The notes under the pieces were generated by a model. That model was given only the letters and a program-made list of their open reading frames with translations. It was not told the DNA's origin and searched no databases. Shown in pieces: positions 1 to 9,181 of a DNA stretch of 64,000 nt. Source of the DNA: Nocardioides exalbidus. GTDB taxonomy: Bacteria; Actinomycetota; Actinomycetes; Propionibacteriales; Nocardioidaceae. The stretch's first letter is position 1; every line of letters starts with the position of its first letter. The stretch covers positions 2,914,001 through 2,978,000 of the forward strand of contig NZ_FNRT01000002.1 in assembly GCF_900105585.1 (NCBI RefSeq). Direction: 5' to 3'. Both the position numbers and the translations under genes were made by a program.

Positions 1-852
1 GGGACCGACTTCGAGGACCCCCTCGCGGGCGTCGACACCACGATCCCCGTGGGCGTCGACGGCCCCACGCTCGCGGCGTACGCCCTCATGCTCGGCGACG
101 ACGCGCTCGTCATGTCGCACCGGATCGCGGAGTGGACGAGCAACGCGCCCGACCTCGAGGACGACATCGCACTGTCCAACATCGCGCTCGACCTGCTGGG
201 CCAGGCGCGGCTGCTGCTCGCCCGGGCCGCCAAGGCCGACGAGTCGGTCGTGCCGGCGCTGCCCGAGGGCTCACCGGCACCGCCCGAGGACGCGCTGGCC
301 TACTTCCGCGAGGCGCACGACTTCCGCAACGTCCGTCTCGCCGAGCTCGACAACGGCGACTTCGCCGAGGCGACCGTGCGGGTGCTGCTGTTCTCCGTGT
401 GGCGGCTGGCGACCTGGGAGCGGCTGCGCGACAGCCGCGACCACGTGCTCGCCGCCGTCGCCGTGAAGGGCGTCAAGGAGCTGGCCTACCACCGCGACTA
501 CGCCGCCCGCTGGTTCGTCACCCTCGCCCGGGGGACCGAGGAGTCGCGTCGCCGCCTGCTGGTGGCGTACGACGCCCTCTGGCCGTTGTGGCCCGAGCTG
601 TTCGACACCCACGAGGTGGAGGCCGCGGCCGCGGAGCAGGGGGTCGGGGTCGACCCGGCAGGAGTCCGCGAGGCCGCCGAGGCAGTGCTCGACCAGGTGC
701 TCGCCGCGGCCGACGTCCAGCGGTCCGAGGCCCCGCGTCGTGCCGGCGTCCTCGGTCGCACCGGCCGCGACGGCATGCACGGCGAGCCGCTCAGCCGGAT
801 GCTCGCCGAGATGCAGTCCGTGGCCCGTGCGCACCCGAGGGGGCAGTGGTGA
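1..852 (+). CDS. paaC: PaaC, phenylacetyl-CoA 1,2-epoxidase structural subunit (5' end cut by window)
   Basis: PaaC is the structural partner of the catalytic PaaA subunit in the multicomponent monooxygenase that epoxidises phenylacetyl-CoA. The protein is helical and contains the family stretches YALMLGDDALVMSHRIAEW, DLEDDIALSNIALDLLGQAR and VKELAYHRDYAARW. The frame is open back to base 1. An in-frame GTG at 49 would give 267 residues, but bases 1-48 encode plausible N-terminal sequence (FEDPLAGVD), so I treat the gene as truncated by the window edge. Its stop overlaps the paaD start by 4 bases (GTGA). The family is certain; the start is not. Confidence 0.93.
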   Translation, partial: GTDFEDPLAGVDTTIPVGVDGPTLAAYALMLGDDALVMSHRIAEWTSNAPDLEDDIALSNIALDLLGQARLLLARAAKADESVVPALPEGSPAPPEDALAYFREAHDFRNVRLAELDNGDFAEATVRVLLFSVWRLATWERLRDSRDHVLAAVAVKGVKELAYHRDYAARWFVTLARGTEESRRRLLVAYDALWPLWPELFDTHEVEAAAAEQGVGVDPAGVREAAEAVLDQVLAAADVQRSEAPRRAGVLGRTGRDGMHGEPLSRMLAEMQSVARAHPRGQW

Positions 853-1361
853 GGTTGTTGAGCCGCCCCCTGGAGAAGGCACGTGCCGTGGCCGATAAGG
901 TCACCGACCCCGAGCTGCCGATGCTCACGCTGGCCGACCTCGGCGTGCTGCGCGACGTCGACGTGGTCGCCGACGGCCACGTGGTCGTCGACATCACCCC
1001 GACCTACTCCGGCTGCCCGGCCATGGCCGCGATGCGCGACGACCTCGTCCGCGAGCTGCAGGGCGCCGGCTTCGTCCGCGTCGACGTGCGGGTCAGCCTC
1101 CACCCGGCCTGGACGACCGACTGGATCACGCCGGAGGGTCGCGCCGCGCTCGCCGCGGCCGGCATCTCCCCGCCCGGTCCCGCCCCGTCGTCCGACGGTC
1201 CGATCCCGCTGACGCTCCTGCCCACTGCGCGCCAGGTCCGCTGCCCGCAGTGCGACTCGCCCGCGACCGAGCTGGTCTCGGAGTTCGGCTCGACGGCCTG
1301 CAAGGCGCAGTACCGCTGCACCGCCTGCCTCGAGCCCTTCGACCACGTCAAGGAGATCTGA
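849..1361 (+). CDS. paaD: PaaD, Fe-S/metal cluster assembly protein of the phenylacetyl-CoA epoxidase
   Basis: PaaD (170 aa) is required to mature the PaaABCE monooxygenase, probably at its metal or Fe-S centre. The N-terminal 100 residues form a MIP18/DUF59-type domain (VTDPELPMLTLADLGVLRDV; TYSGCPAM). The C-terminus carries a cysteine cluster (CPQC near 130, then a single Cys and CTAC) that looks like a metal-binding ribbon. The start is the GTG that overlaps the paaC stop. paaE begins two bases after the paaD stop, so paaC-D-E are probably translationally coupled. Confidence 0.93.
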   Translation: MRLLSRPLEKARAVADKVTDPELPMLTLADLGVLRDVDVVADGHVVVDITPTYSGCPAMAAMRDDLVRELQGAGFVRVDVRVSLHPAWTTDWITPEGRAALAAAGISPPGPAPSSDGPIPLTLLPTARQVRCPQCDSPATELVSEFGSTACKAQYRCTACLEPFDHVKEI

Positions 1362-1363
1362 CC

Positions 1364-2416
1364 GTGCCCACGTTCCACGCGTTGCGGGTCCGCGACGTCG
1401 AGCCGCTCACCGACGACTCGGCCGCCGTCACCTTCGACGTGCCCGACGACCTGCGCGAGGTCTTCGACTTCGAGCCGGGGGAGTCCCTCACCCTGCGCCG
1501 CGTCGTCGACGGCGTCGAGCACCGCCGGACGTACTCCATCTGCGCGCCCGCCGGCGCCGCCCCGCGCATCGGCGTGCGCGAGATCCCGGGCGGACTGTTC
1601 TCCTCGTGGCTGATCCACGGCGTCGCGCCGGGCGAGACCGTCGAGGTGGCCGAGCCCTCGGGCAGCTTTCGCGCCGACCCGTCGATGGCCGGCCGGCACC
1701 TCTGCATCGCCGCCGGCTCCGGCATCACGCCGATGCTCTCGATCGCCGCCTCCGTCCTGGCCAACCCCGACAGCACCGTCACGATGCTCTACGGCAACCG
1801 CGAGACCACGTCGGTGATGTTCGCCGAGGAGCTGGGCGACCTCAAGAACCTCCACGGCCCGCGCTTCGACCTCGTCCACGTGCTCTCCCGCGAGCCCCGC
1901 GACGTCGAGCTCTTCTCCGGCCGCCTCGACGCCGACCGGCTGCGGCGGCTGCTGCCGGTCAAGGTGCCGCTCGCGGCCCTCGACCACGTCTGGCTCTGCG
2001 GCCCGCTCGGCCTCGTCGAGGACGCCCGCGCGGTGCTCGACGAGCTCGGCGTGCCGCCGGAGAAGATCCACTTCGAGCTGTTCTTCGTCGACGAGCCGCC
2101 GCCCACCCTGCGCCACGCCGACCGCGTCGTCGAGGGCGTGACCAGCGACGTCACGGTCGTCCTCGACGGGCGTACGACGACCACGCCGGTGTCGCGCGAC
2201 GCGACGCTGCTCGACTCCGCCCAGGCGGTGCGCTCCGACCTGCCGTTCGCCTGCAAGGGCGGGGTATGCGGAACCTGCCGCGCGAAGGTCACCGACGGCG
2301 AGGTCGAGATGGTCCGCAACTACGCCCTCGAGCCCGCCGAGGTCGAGCAGCAGTTCGTGCTGACCTGCCAGACCTTCCCGGTCAGCCCCGAGGTCACGGT
2401 CGACTTCGATGCCTGA
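1364..2416 (+). CDS. paaE: PaaE, phenylacetyl-CoA epoxidase reductase subunit
   Basis: PaaE passes electrons from NADPH through FAD and a [2Fe-2S] cluster to the PaaAC oxygenase. In the 350 residues I see an N-terminal ferredoxin-reductase barrel with the FAD motif RTYSIC, an NAD(P)-binding domain (AAGSGITPMLS, about residues 121-131) and a C-terminal plant-type ferredoxin domain (CKGGVCGTCRAKV, with a final Cys near residue 340). The GTG start lies two bases after paaD. The last 8 bases overlap paaI. Confidence 0.94.
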   Translation: MPTFHALRVRDVEPLTDDSAAVTFDVPDDLREVFDFEPGESLTLRRVVDGVEHRRTYSICAPAGAAPRIGVREIPGGLFSSWLIHGVAPGETVEVAEPSGSFRADPSMAGRHLCIAAGSGITPMLSIAASVLANPDSTVTMLYGNRETTSVMFAEELGDLKNLHGPRFDLVHVLSREPRDVELFSGRLDADRLRRLLPVKVPLAALDHVWLCGPLGLVEDARAVLDELGVPPEKIHFELFFVDEPPPTLRHADRVVEGVTSDVTVVLDGRTTTTPVSRDATLLDSAQAVRSDLPFACKGGVCGTCRAKVTDGEVEMVRNYALEPAEVEQQFVLTCQTFPVSPEVTVDFDA

Positions 2417-2846
2417 GGCCTCGTCCGGCTCCGCCGACTTCCCCGAGGCGCGCGCGATGTGGGCCGCCGACGCGGCCAGCGCGGCGCTCGGGATGCAGGT
2501 CGACGACCTCGGCGCCGGCACCGCGCGCGTCTCGATGGTCGTGCGGGCCGACATGGTCAACGGCCACGACCTGTGCCACGGCGGGCTGATCGCCAGCCTC
2601 GCCGACTCGGCGTTCGCCCTCGCCTGCAACTCGCACGGCCCGGTGACGGTCGCTGCGGGCTTCTCGGTCGACTTCGTCCGCTCCGGCCGCCTCGGCGAGG
2701 TCCTGCACGCCGACGCGCGCGAGGTGTCGCGCCGCGGCAGGTCCGGGATCTACGACGTCTCCGTCCGCGCGGGCGACCCGGTCGTCGGCGAGGTCGTCGC
2801 CGAGTTCCGCGGCCGCAGCCGGACGATCGCGGACCGACGGGGCTAG
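2409..2846 (+). CDS. paaI: PaaI, hydroxyphenylacetyl-CoA thioesterase
   Basis: This hotdog-fold thioesterase (145 aa) releases CoA from dead-end ring-hydroxylated CoA esters of the phenylacetate pathway. The family signature NGHDLCHGGLIASLADSAFALACNS contains the catalytic Asn-Gly-His...His-Gly-Gly region and the Asp of the active-site helix. The ATG overlaps the paaE stop by 8 bases. Its TAG stop overlaps, on the other strand, the stop of the convergent regulator; the tetranucleotide CTAG serves both. Confidence 0.92.
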   Translation: MPEASSGSADFPEARAMWAADAASAALGMQVDDLGAGTARVSMVVRADMVNGHDLCHGGLIASLADSAFALACNSHGPVTVAAGFSVDFVRSGRLGEVLHADAREVSRRGRSGIYDVSVRAGDPVVGEVVAEFRGRSRTIADRRG

Positions 2847-3469
2847 CGGTGCCTGGTCAGGCCGTCGAAGGCGAGCGTCGCGACCGTGTCCGCGAGTGCC
2901 TCGGCCTCGCCGTCCGGGCGCAGCCACTCGGTCAGGGAGTTGACCATGCCGAAGATCAGCCGGCTGATCACGAGCGGGTCGATGTCGTCGCGGATCGCCC
3001 CGGCGTCCGCCGCCTCGCGCACCATCTCGGCGAGCCGCTGGTCGATGTCGCGCCGCCGGGCGAGCGCCGCCTGCTCGGCTGGGGTGTTGCCGCGCACCCG
3101 CAGCAGCAGCGTCACCGCGGGGAGGTGCCCGGCGAGCACCACGACGCTGGCGCGCACCGCGGCACGCAGCCGCTGCTCGGGGGAGTACGACGCCTCCGCG
3201 CCCACCGCGTCGAGCGCGGAGGAGAGCTCTCCGAGGGCCTCGTCGAGCGCCCGCTCGAGCAGGTGCTCCTTGCTGGGGACGTGGTGGTAGATCGCCGACT
3301 TGGTCAGCCCGAGCTCGCGGGCGAGGTCGCCGACGCTGGTGGCGTCGTAGCCCTGCCGGTTGAAGAGGTCGATCGCGACCCGCAGCACAGAGGCCTGGTC
3401 GTGGCCGGGTCGGCCACGCCGTGGTGCACCCCCGGGCCGCACGCCCGCCCCGCCCGACACTTCCGCCAT
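2843..3469 (-). CDS. TetR-family regulator, probable repressor of the paa genes
   Basis: A 208-residue TetR protein. The N-terminal helix-turn-helix (residues about 20-65) includes VGDLARELGLTKSAIYHHVPSKEHLL, and the C-terminal half is a helical ligand domain. It lies between paaI and divergent paaK, so control of the phenylacetate genes is the obvious inference; actinobacterial PaaR proteins of this family respond to phenylacetyl-CoA. The ATG is preceded by a GGAAGGTGG ribosome site. An open frame continues far upstream, antisense to paaK, but has no support as coding sequence. Confidence 0.9.
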   Translation of the reverse strand: MAEVSGGAGVRPGGAPRRGRPGHDQASVLRVAIDLFNRQGYDATSVGDLARELGLTKSAIYHHVPSKEHLLERALDEALGELSSALDAVGAEASYSPEQRLRAAVRASVVVLAGHLPAVTLLLRVRGNTPAEQAALARRRDIDQRLAEMVREAADAGAIRDDIDPLVISRLIFGMVNSLTEWLRPDGEAEALADTVATLAFDGLTRHR

Positions 3470-3514
3470 GGACCCACCTTCCCACGCCCCGACGCCTGAC
3501 CTGGAGGACGACAC
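3470..3514. promoter_or_regulatory. divergent promoter/operator gap between TetR gene and paaK
   Basis: Only 45 bases separate the two divergent start codons, so both promoters and any operator must overlap here or extend into the coding regions. A GGAGG ribosome site precedes paaK. I see no clear palindrome in the gap itself; the operator location is therefore unknown. Confidence 0.4.
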
Positions 3515-4822
3515 ATGCACGACCTCGCCCCGCGACCCGGAGACCTCGACCCGATCGAGACCGCGCCCGTGGAGGAGCTGCGCGCCCTGCAGCTCGAGCG
3601 GCTGCAGTGGTCGGTGCGCCACGCCTACGACCACGTCCCGCACTACCGGCAGGCCTTCGACGACGTCGGTGTCGCTCCGGAAGACATCGAGACGCTGGCC
3701 GACCTCGCGCGACTCCCGTTCACCACGAAGGCGACGCTGCGGGACAACTATCCGTTCGGCATGTTCGCCGTCCCCCGCGAGGACGTCGTACGCCTCCACG
3801 CGTCTAGCGGGACCACCGGCAAGCCCACCGTCGTCGGCTACACCCGCGACGACCTCGACATGTGGGCCGACGTCGTGGCCCGCTCGATCCGTGCCGCCGG
3901 TGGGCGGAGGGGGATGGTCCTGCACAACGCCTACGGCTACGGGCTCTTCACCGGCGGCCTCGGCGCGCACGCGGGCGCCGAGCGCCTCGGCTGCACCGTC
4001 GTACCCGTCTCCGGCGGCATGACGCAGCGCCAGGTCCAGCTGATCCGCGACTTCGAGCCCGACGTGATCATGGTGACCCCGTCCTACATGCTCTCGATCA
4101 TCGACGAGCTCGAGGCGCAGGGGGTCGACCCGCGCTCCACCTCGCTCAAGGTGGGCATCTTCGGCGCCGAGCCGTGGACCAACGACATGCGCCGCGAGAT
4201 GGAGCAGCGCACGGACATGCACGCGGTCGACATCTACGGCCTGTCCGAGGTGATCGGCCCCGGCGTCGCGAGCGAGTGCGTCGAGACCAAGGACGGCCTG
4301 CACGTCTGGGAGGACCACTTCTACCCGGAGGTGATCGACCCGGTGACCGGCGAGGTGCTGCTCGACGGCGAGGAGGGCGAGCTGGTCCTCACCACGCTCA
4401 CCAAGCAGGCGATGCCGGTCATCCGCTACCGCACCCGCGACCTCACCCGGCTGCTGCCGGGCACCGCGCGCTCGATGCGCCGGATCGAGAAGGTCACCGG
4501 CCGCACCGACGACATGATCATCCTGCGCGGGGTGAACCTCTTCCCGACGCAGATCGAGGAGCTCGTGCTCATCATCCCGGCGCTCTCCCCGCACTTCCAG
4601 TGCCACCTCGACCGCACCGGCAACCTCGACGACCTCACCGTGCGGGTCGAGCGGCGCGAGCACACGACGGACGCGGAGGCGTACGCCGCCCGCGACGAGC
4701 TCGCAGCGCGGATCAAGGCCTCGATCGGGGTGAGCGTGGGGGTCGAGGTGGTGGACGTGGCCTCGATCGAGCGGTCGGTCGGCAAGATGCGCCGCATCGT
4801 CGACCACCGCCCGGCGCGCTGA
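3515..4822 (+). CDS. paaK: PaaK, phenylacetate-CoA ligase
   Basis: This ligase activates phenylacetate to phenylacetyl-CoA with ATP, the first step of the pathway encoded upstream. The 435 residues match the family length. The ATP-binding P-loop HASSGTTGKPTVVGYT lies near residues 93-108, the adenylate motif YGLSEVIGPGVASEC near 240, and the hinge/C-terminal lid RTDDMIILRGVNLFPTQIE near 330. It is transcribed divergently from the TetR gene and seems to be the last gene of its transcript. Confidence 0.95.
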   Translation: MHDLAPRPGDLDPIETAPVEELRALQLERLQWSVRHAYDHVPHYRQAFDDVGVAPEDIETLADLARLPFTTKATLRDNYPFGMFAVPREDVVRLHASSGTTGKPTVVGYTRDDLDMWADVVARSIRAAGGRRGMVLHNAYGYGLFTGGLGAHAGAERLGCTVVPVSGGMTQRQVQLIRDFEPDVIMVTPSYMLSIIDELEAQGVDPRSTSLKVGIFGAEPWTNDMRREMEQRTDMHAVDIYGLSEVIGPGVASECVETKDGLHVWEDHFYPEVIDPVTGEVLLDGEEGELVLTTLTKQAMPVIRYRTRDLTRLLPGTARSMRRIEKVTGRTDDMIILRGVNLFPTQIEELVLIIPALSPHFQCHLDRTGNLDDLTVRVERREHTTDAEAYAARDELAARIKASIGVSVGVEVVDVASIERSVGKMRRIVDHRPAR

Positions 4823-4833
4823 TCCGCGGGTAA

Positions 4834-4864
4834 TTGCCGCTCGCGGCGCGGACCGGGCTACAGT
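4834..4864 (+). promoter_or_regulatory. possible housekeeping promoter for the helicase gene
   Basis: In the 213-base gap after paaK there is a TTGCCG box (4834-4839) and a TACAGT box (4859-4864), 19 bases apart, about 170 bases before the helicase start. The spacing is a little long. The rest of the gap shows nothing I can name. Confidence 0.35.
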
Positions 4865-5035
4865 GGAGCCAGCGTCCAGACGCCGTGCCGCAGTGATCAC
4901 CCCCAGGATCCTCCGGCCACCGCGCACCTGACGCCCGCTCCACACCTGACGCCGTGGCGCGCGGGACCGAGCCACACCGGCTCGCCTGCTCCACTCGCCC
5001 GCTCCACGACGCGTAGCCCAGTCCTGGAGGACACC

Positions 5036-7150
5036 TTGGCCCAGCGCCAGCGTTCACGCGGCAGCCGCCGCACCCCTGCCCACGCCCGCCACAAGGACAA
5101 CGAGGGCATCGTCCCCGTCCTGGCGCGTGCCGTGCGCGAGCTCGAGTCCGCCGTGCAGCGCGGACCCCTCGCCCCCGGGCAGCGTGTGCGCTTCCAGGTC
5201 GTCGCGCTGCTGGCGCGCGAGCACCGCCACGACGTGAAGGCCTCCACCGAGCTCACCGACGCCCAGAAGGCCGACGAGCTCAAGCGCCTCGACGGCATCG
5301 GCACGATCCTGGCCAAGACCGCGACCCGCGACCCCTCCCTCTTCGGCCTGCTGTCCGAGGAGTCCGTCATCACCGACAGCGCCCGCGACCTGCGCCTGGA
5401 GATGCTGCGCAAGGCCGGCGTCGAGGCCGTCGCCGAGGAGCCGAAGCCGACCGACGAGGCCGGCCCCGGCCTCGGCGAGCGCCGGGTCATCCCGCAGTCG
5501 GTGGCGCAGCACCAGCTCGCCAACCCGTTCCTCGTGCCCGACTTCGGCATCGGCCGCGAGCGCCGCAGCACCCACGGCCGGCTCACCACCTGGGAGCTCC
5601 TGGGCCCGCTCTTCCGCTCCTTCGAGCTCGGCGGGTCGTCGTCGTGCATGGCGCTGCCCGAGCCGACCACGCTCGACGCCCCTGGCAAGCTCGAGCTGAT
5701 GCCCCACCAGGCCGCGATGATCGCCTCGGCCGCGGAGGGTCACCGCACCTACCTCCTCGCCGACGAGCCCGGCCTTGGCAAGACCGCGCAGGCGCTGCTC
5801 GCCGCGCAGGCCGCCCACGCCTACCCGCTCCTGGTCGTGTGCCCCAACGTCGTCAAGACCAACTGGGCCCGCGAGACCGAGCGCTGGACCCCGCGCCGCC
5901 GTGCGACCGTCATCCACGGCGACGGCGACCACGTCGACGCCTTCGCCGACGTGGTCATCGTCAACTACGAGATCCTCGACCGGCACGTCGGCTGGCTCGG
6001 CGACTTCGGCTTCCGCGGGATGGTCGTCGACGAGGCGCACTTCATCAAGAACAAGACCTCCCAGCGCTCGCGCCACGTGCTCGAGCTCTCCGAGCGGCTG
6101 CGCGCCCGCATGGCGCGCCCACTGCTGATGGCGCTCACCGGCACGCCGCTGATCAACGACATCGAGGACTTCCGCGCGATCTGGCAGTTCCTCGGCTGGA
6201 TCGACGACCACAAGCCGATGGCCCGTCTGATGGAGGCCCTCGAGGAGACCGACCTGACGCCGGCCGACCCGCCGTTCTACCCGGCCGCGCGCAAGGCCGT
6301 GATCGACATGGGCATCGTCCGGCGCCGCAAGGTCGACGTCGCCGAGGACATCCCGGCCCGCCGCATCGCCGACATCCCCGTCGAGCTCGACGACGAGGAC
6401 ACCCGCTCGATCCGCGCAGCCGAGGAGGACCTCGCCCGGCGGCTCGTCCAGCGCTACAAGGCCGCCCTCGAGACCCGCCGCACCGGCTCCGTGGTCGACG
6501 GCATCGACCACGAGCTCGTCCGTCGCGTCGCGACGTGGGAGCGCGAGGAGATGGACCACGGCACCGGTGGGGAGAACGTCTTCTCGATGTTCCGCCGCAT
6601 CGGCCGCGCCAAGGCCGGCCTGTCCGCCGACTACGCCGCGCAGCTCGCGCGCAACGTCGGCAAGGTCGTCTTCTTCGCCCGCCACGTCGACGTCATGGAC
6701 ATCGCCGAGGAGACCTTCACCCGCCGCGGTCTGAAGCACACCTCCATCCGCGGCGACCAGACCCCCAAGGCCCGCGAGAAGGCCATCGAGTCCTTCGTCA
6801 ACGACCCCGACGTCCAGGTCATCGTCTGCTCGCTGGCCGCCGCCGGCGTCGGGGTGAACCTCCAGGTCGCGTCCAACGTCGTGCTCTCCGAGCTCTCGTG
6901 GACCGACGCCGAGCAGACCCAGGCGATCGACCGCGTGCACCGCATCGGCCAGAGCGACCCGGTCACCGCGTGGCGGATCATCGCCGCGCAGACGATCGAC
7001 ACGCGGATCGCGGAGCTCATCGACTCCAAGGCCGGCCTCGCCGCCCGCGCGCTCGACGGCTCCGACGAGGAGGTGGGCTCGTCGGCCAACATCCAGACCG
7101 AGGCCCTCGTCGCACTCCTCACCGACGCCCTGGAGCGCGAGCTCGCCTGA
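5036..7150 (+). CDS. SNF2-family DEAD/DEAH helicase-like ATPase
   Basis: A 704-residue superfamily-2 ATPase of the SNF2 type, expected to translocate on DNA or remodel nucleoprotein complexes. Motifs in order: Walker A DEPGLGKT near 243, DEAH near 333, TGTPL near 368, and the helicase C-terminal motif QAIDRVHRIGQ near 632. The first 200 residues are basic at the start and have no domain I recognise; zinc-finger or HIRAN signatures are absent. The start is a TTG with GGAGG five bases upstream. The precise role is unknown. Confidence 0.85.
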   Translation: MAQRQRSRGSRRTPAHARHKDNEGIVPVLARAVRELESAVQRGPLAPGQRVRFQVVALLAREHRHDVKASTELTDAQKADELKRLDGIGTILAKTATRDPSLFGLLSEESVITDSARDLRLEMLRKAGVEAVAEEPKPTDEAGPGLGERRVIPQSVAQHQLANPFLVPDFGIGRERRSTHGRLTTWELLGPLFRSFELGGSSSCMALPEPTTLDAPGKLELMPHQAAMIASAAEGHRTYLLADEPGLGKTAQALLAAQAAHAYPLLVVCPNVVKTNWARETERWTPRRRATVIHGDGDHVDAFADVVIVNYEILDRHVGWLGDFGFRGMVVDEAHFIKNKTSQRSRHVLELSERLRARMARPLLMALTGTPLINDIEDFRAIWQFLGWIDDHKPMARLMEALEETDLTPADPPFYPAARKAVIDMGIVRRRKVDVAEDIPARRIADIPVELDDEDTRSIRAAEEDLARRLVQRYKAALETRRTGSVVDGIDHELVRRVATWEREEMDHGTGGENVFSMFRRIGRAKAGLSADYAAQLARNVGKVVFFARHVDVMDIAEETFTRRGLKHTSIRGDQTPKAREKAIESFVNDPDVQVIVCSLAAAGVGVNLQVASNVVLSELSWTDAEQTQAIDRVHRIGQSDPVTAWRIIAAQTIDTRIAELIDSKAGLAARALDGSDEEVGSSANIQTEALVALLTDALERELA

Positions 7151-7200
7151 CCACCCGTCCGAGCCTTGTCCTCCGGGGTCGGGTTGGACATGCTCGAGGC

Positions 7201-7671
7201 ATGACTGAGGATCGCGAGACCTACGGCGACATGTCCGTCGACGACGAGGACCAGCTCCAGCCGGAGGACACCCTCGACGACGGGGACCTCACCGACGTGC
7301 TGGACCGCGGCTACTCGCCGCCGGAGCGGGCGCCCAAGGGCTACGACGACTACCCGACCGAGGCCGAGCGCCTGCAGGGGGAGTCTCTCGACGAGAAGCT
7401 CGCCGAGGAGGAGCCCGACATCGACCCCTACGCGGAGGACGACGAGGACGACGACCGCGAGGACGAGAACGCCCTCGACGAGCAGCTCGGCCTCGACGAG
7501 GCCGACGAGCGCACCGGCCGGCTCGTCCAGCCCGACGAGGGCCTGGGGGAGGACCTGGACAAGCAGGAGGTCGCCCACGACGTCGGCATCGACGGTGCCG
7601 GCGCGTCCGCCGAGGAGGCCGCGATGCACATCACGCGCGAGCCCGAGCCGCCCGAGGGCGACGAGATCTGA
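7201..7671 (+). CDS. DUF5709 family acidic protein
   Basis: A very acidic 156-residue protein of the actinobacterial DUF5709 family. The family's recurring blocks are present: DRGYSPPERAPKGYDDY, EAERLQGESLDEKLAEEEPD, GRLVQPDEG, and the closing VGIDGAGASAEEAAMHI. There is no signal peptide or membrane segment. Function is unknown for the whole family. It lies 50 bases downstream of the helicase and could be cotranscribed with it. Confidence 0.85.
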   Translation: MTEDRETYGDMSVDDEDQLQPEDTLDDGDLTDVLDRGYSPPERAPKGYDDYPTEAERLQGESLDEKLAEEEPDIDPYAEDDEDDDREDENALDEQLGLDEADERTGRLVQPDEGLGEDLDKQEVAHDVGIDGAGASAEEAAMHITREPEPPEGDEI

Positions 7672-7842
7672 GGGCTGCTGCTGGTCTGGTGGGGCGCCGT
7701 CCGGCCCGGCGCCGCGCGGTGACCTGAGGATTCGGCAGTCGCATGCTGACCGTTCCTGGTGCCGATCCCCATCGACCGACGGCGCCTCGACCTCGTACGC
7801 TGCCGACAACCCCGTTGAGGCGGGCAACGCAAGGAGACGCAG

Positions 7843-8307
7843 GTGCTGAACCAGGATCACGACGAAGCAGTCCGCAGCGACGCGGACGATCGACGGCTCG
7901 ACGACCCCACCGGACGGATCACGGTGCCGGAGCCCCGGTCGCCCTCCGCCGCGCGACTCCTGGAGATGACGGCGCGCGACACCGACCAGTGGCGCACGGA
8001 TGCGCGGGCCGAGGCGGCGGAGATCGTCGCTGCAGCGCAGCGGGAGGCGAGCGCGATGGTGCGCTCGGCGCAGCGGGCGGCGGAGAGCATGGTCGAGGCC
8101 GCGAGGACCGAGGCCGCCCAGGCCGTCGACGACGCGCATGCGACCGCCGCCGGCGTCCGCACCGAGATGTCGCGCCAGCGCGCGCTGGAGGAGGCGGAGG
8201 TCTCCCGGCTGCAGCAGCTGGCCGAGGACCACGCACACCACCTCCGTCAGCACGTGAGCGAGATCCTGGAGCGGCTCGACAGCGCCCCGGGCCGTTCGAC
8301 TCACTGA
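7843..8307 (+). CDS. small coiled-coil protein, DivIVA-like
   Basis: A 154-residue protein without membrane segments. Residues about 45-140 form an alanine-, glutamate- and arginine-rich coiled coil with a repeated (A/R)-E-A heptad pattern (ARAEAAEIVAAAQREASAMV). Similar stretches occur in DivIVA/Wag31-type and ATP-synthase-b-like proteins, but the N-terminal DivIVA membrane-binding motif is not seen, so the label is loose. The GTG start has an AAGGAG ribosome site. The 171 bases upstream hold no recognisable element. Confidence 0.7.
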   Translation: MLNQDHDEAVRSDADDRRLDDPTGRITVPEPRSPSAARLLEMTARDTDQWRTDARAEAAEIVAAAQREASAMVRSAQRAAESMVEAARTEAAQAVDDAHATAAGVRTEMSRQRALEEAEVSRLQQLAEDHAHHLRQHVSEILERLDSAPGRSTH

Positions 8308-8349
8308 CATCCCGGGCACGACGGCCGTCAGCCGGCTGGTCGCGGCCGG

Positions 8350-9060
8350 TCAGCCCTCCAGCACGGCGAGGTCGCGCACGCAGAAGCCGTGGTGCTCCCA
8401 CTCCTCGTTGAGCACGACGTGGACGCACTCGAGCACGGTCCTGCCGCGGGCGTAGGGCGGCCAGCCGGGCCCGTCGGGGACCGGTGCGGGCGATGCCAGC
8501 TCGGCAGGAGTGACGCCCGAGAGCCAGTCGGCGAGCTCCGCGGCCTGCGCGGAGCGGACCGCCAGCACCTCGTCGAGCGACGGCGCCGCGGAGGGGTCGA
8601 GGCCCTGCGACTCCTGGTCGGGCACGAAGCCGGACGCCAGTCCCAGGCCGGTGAAGAGCGCGGTCGAGCCGAGGCAGCACCGCCGGAACCACGAGTCGTG
8701 GACGAACACCAGGTGCCGCATGGTCTCGACGGCGGACCACTCACCGCCGACACGCTCGTGCTCGGAGCCGGTCGGCATGGAGCGGAGCCGGGACACCGTC
8801 GCGTCCCAGCAGGCGCGCAGCCGGGACGCGGCCGAGACCAGGTCGGCAGGGGAGGCGGACCGGATCAGCACCCGCACGGGATGGCGTCGGTCGAGCTCCG
8901 CCTCGACGTAGGACGTCACCTCGACGCCGTTGACCACGAGGTTGGTCACGAGCCCGTCGATGACGGCGTCCTGCATGACCACCCCCACGAAGCGGGCGCG
9001 ACTCAGGTCGCACTCGCGGAACTCGGCGTCCGACAGGTCCTCGTCCTCGAAGCGCGGCAT
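8350..9060 (-). CDS. DinB-like protein with N-terminal pentapeptide-type repeat
   Basis: The 236-residue protein starts with a short pentapeptide-like stretch (EDLSDAEFRECDLSRARFVGV) followed by an AELDRRHP linker and a four-helix DinB/mycothiol-maleylpyruvate-isomerase-like domain with the helix GGEWSAVETMRHLVFVHDSW. This arrangement recurs in actinobacterial proteins of unknown function; DinB-fold enzymes are often metal-dependent thiol transferases, and His residues in RHLVFVHD and NEEWEHH could bind a metal. An earlier in-frame start at 9225 would run into the divergent gene and is less likely. Confidence 0.75.
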   Translation of the reverse strand: MPRFEDEDLSDAEFRECDLSRARFVGVVMQDAVIDGLVTNLVVNGVEVTSYVEAELDRRHPVRVLIRSASPADLVSAASRLRACWDATVSRLRSMPTGSEHERVGGEWSAVETMRHLVFVHDSWFRRCCLGSTALFTGLGLASGFVPDQESQGLDPSAAPSLDEVLAVRSAQAAELADWLSGVTPAELASPAPVPDGPGWPPYARGRTVLECVHVVLNEEWEHHGFCVRDLAVLEG

Positions 9061-9181
9061 GCCGGCCAGTCTGCACGTGCCGTCGGACAGCGGGCCTGGC
9101 GCAGAGGTCTGTACCGCCTGTGCGCGGGCCTCCACGAGGAGCATCATGCGGGGAGGTCCACGCAGCCCCTGGAGGTGTCGG

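Noticed and set aside
3470..4975. N-terminal extension of the TetR gene across paaK
   Set aside because: The extended frame has no recognisable protein and lies antisense to paaK; the ATG at 3469 has a ribosome site and gives a normal-length TetR.
4823..5035. Possible small RNA or short gene in the gap before the helicase
   Set aside because: No start with a ribosome site and no clear terminator; only a weak promoter candidate is visible.
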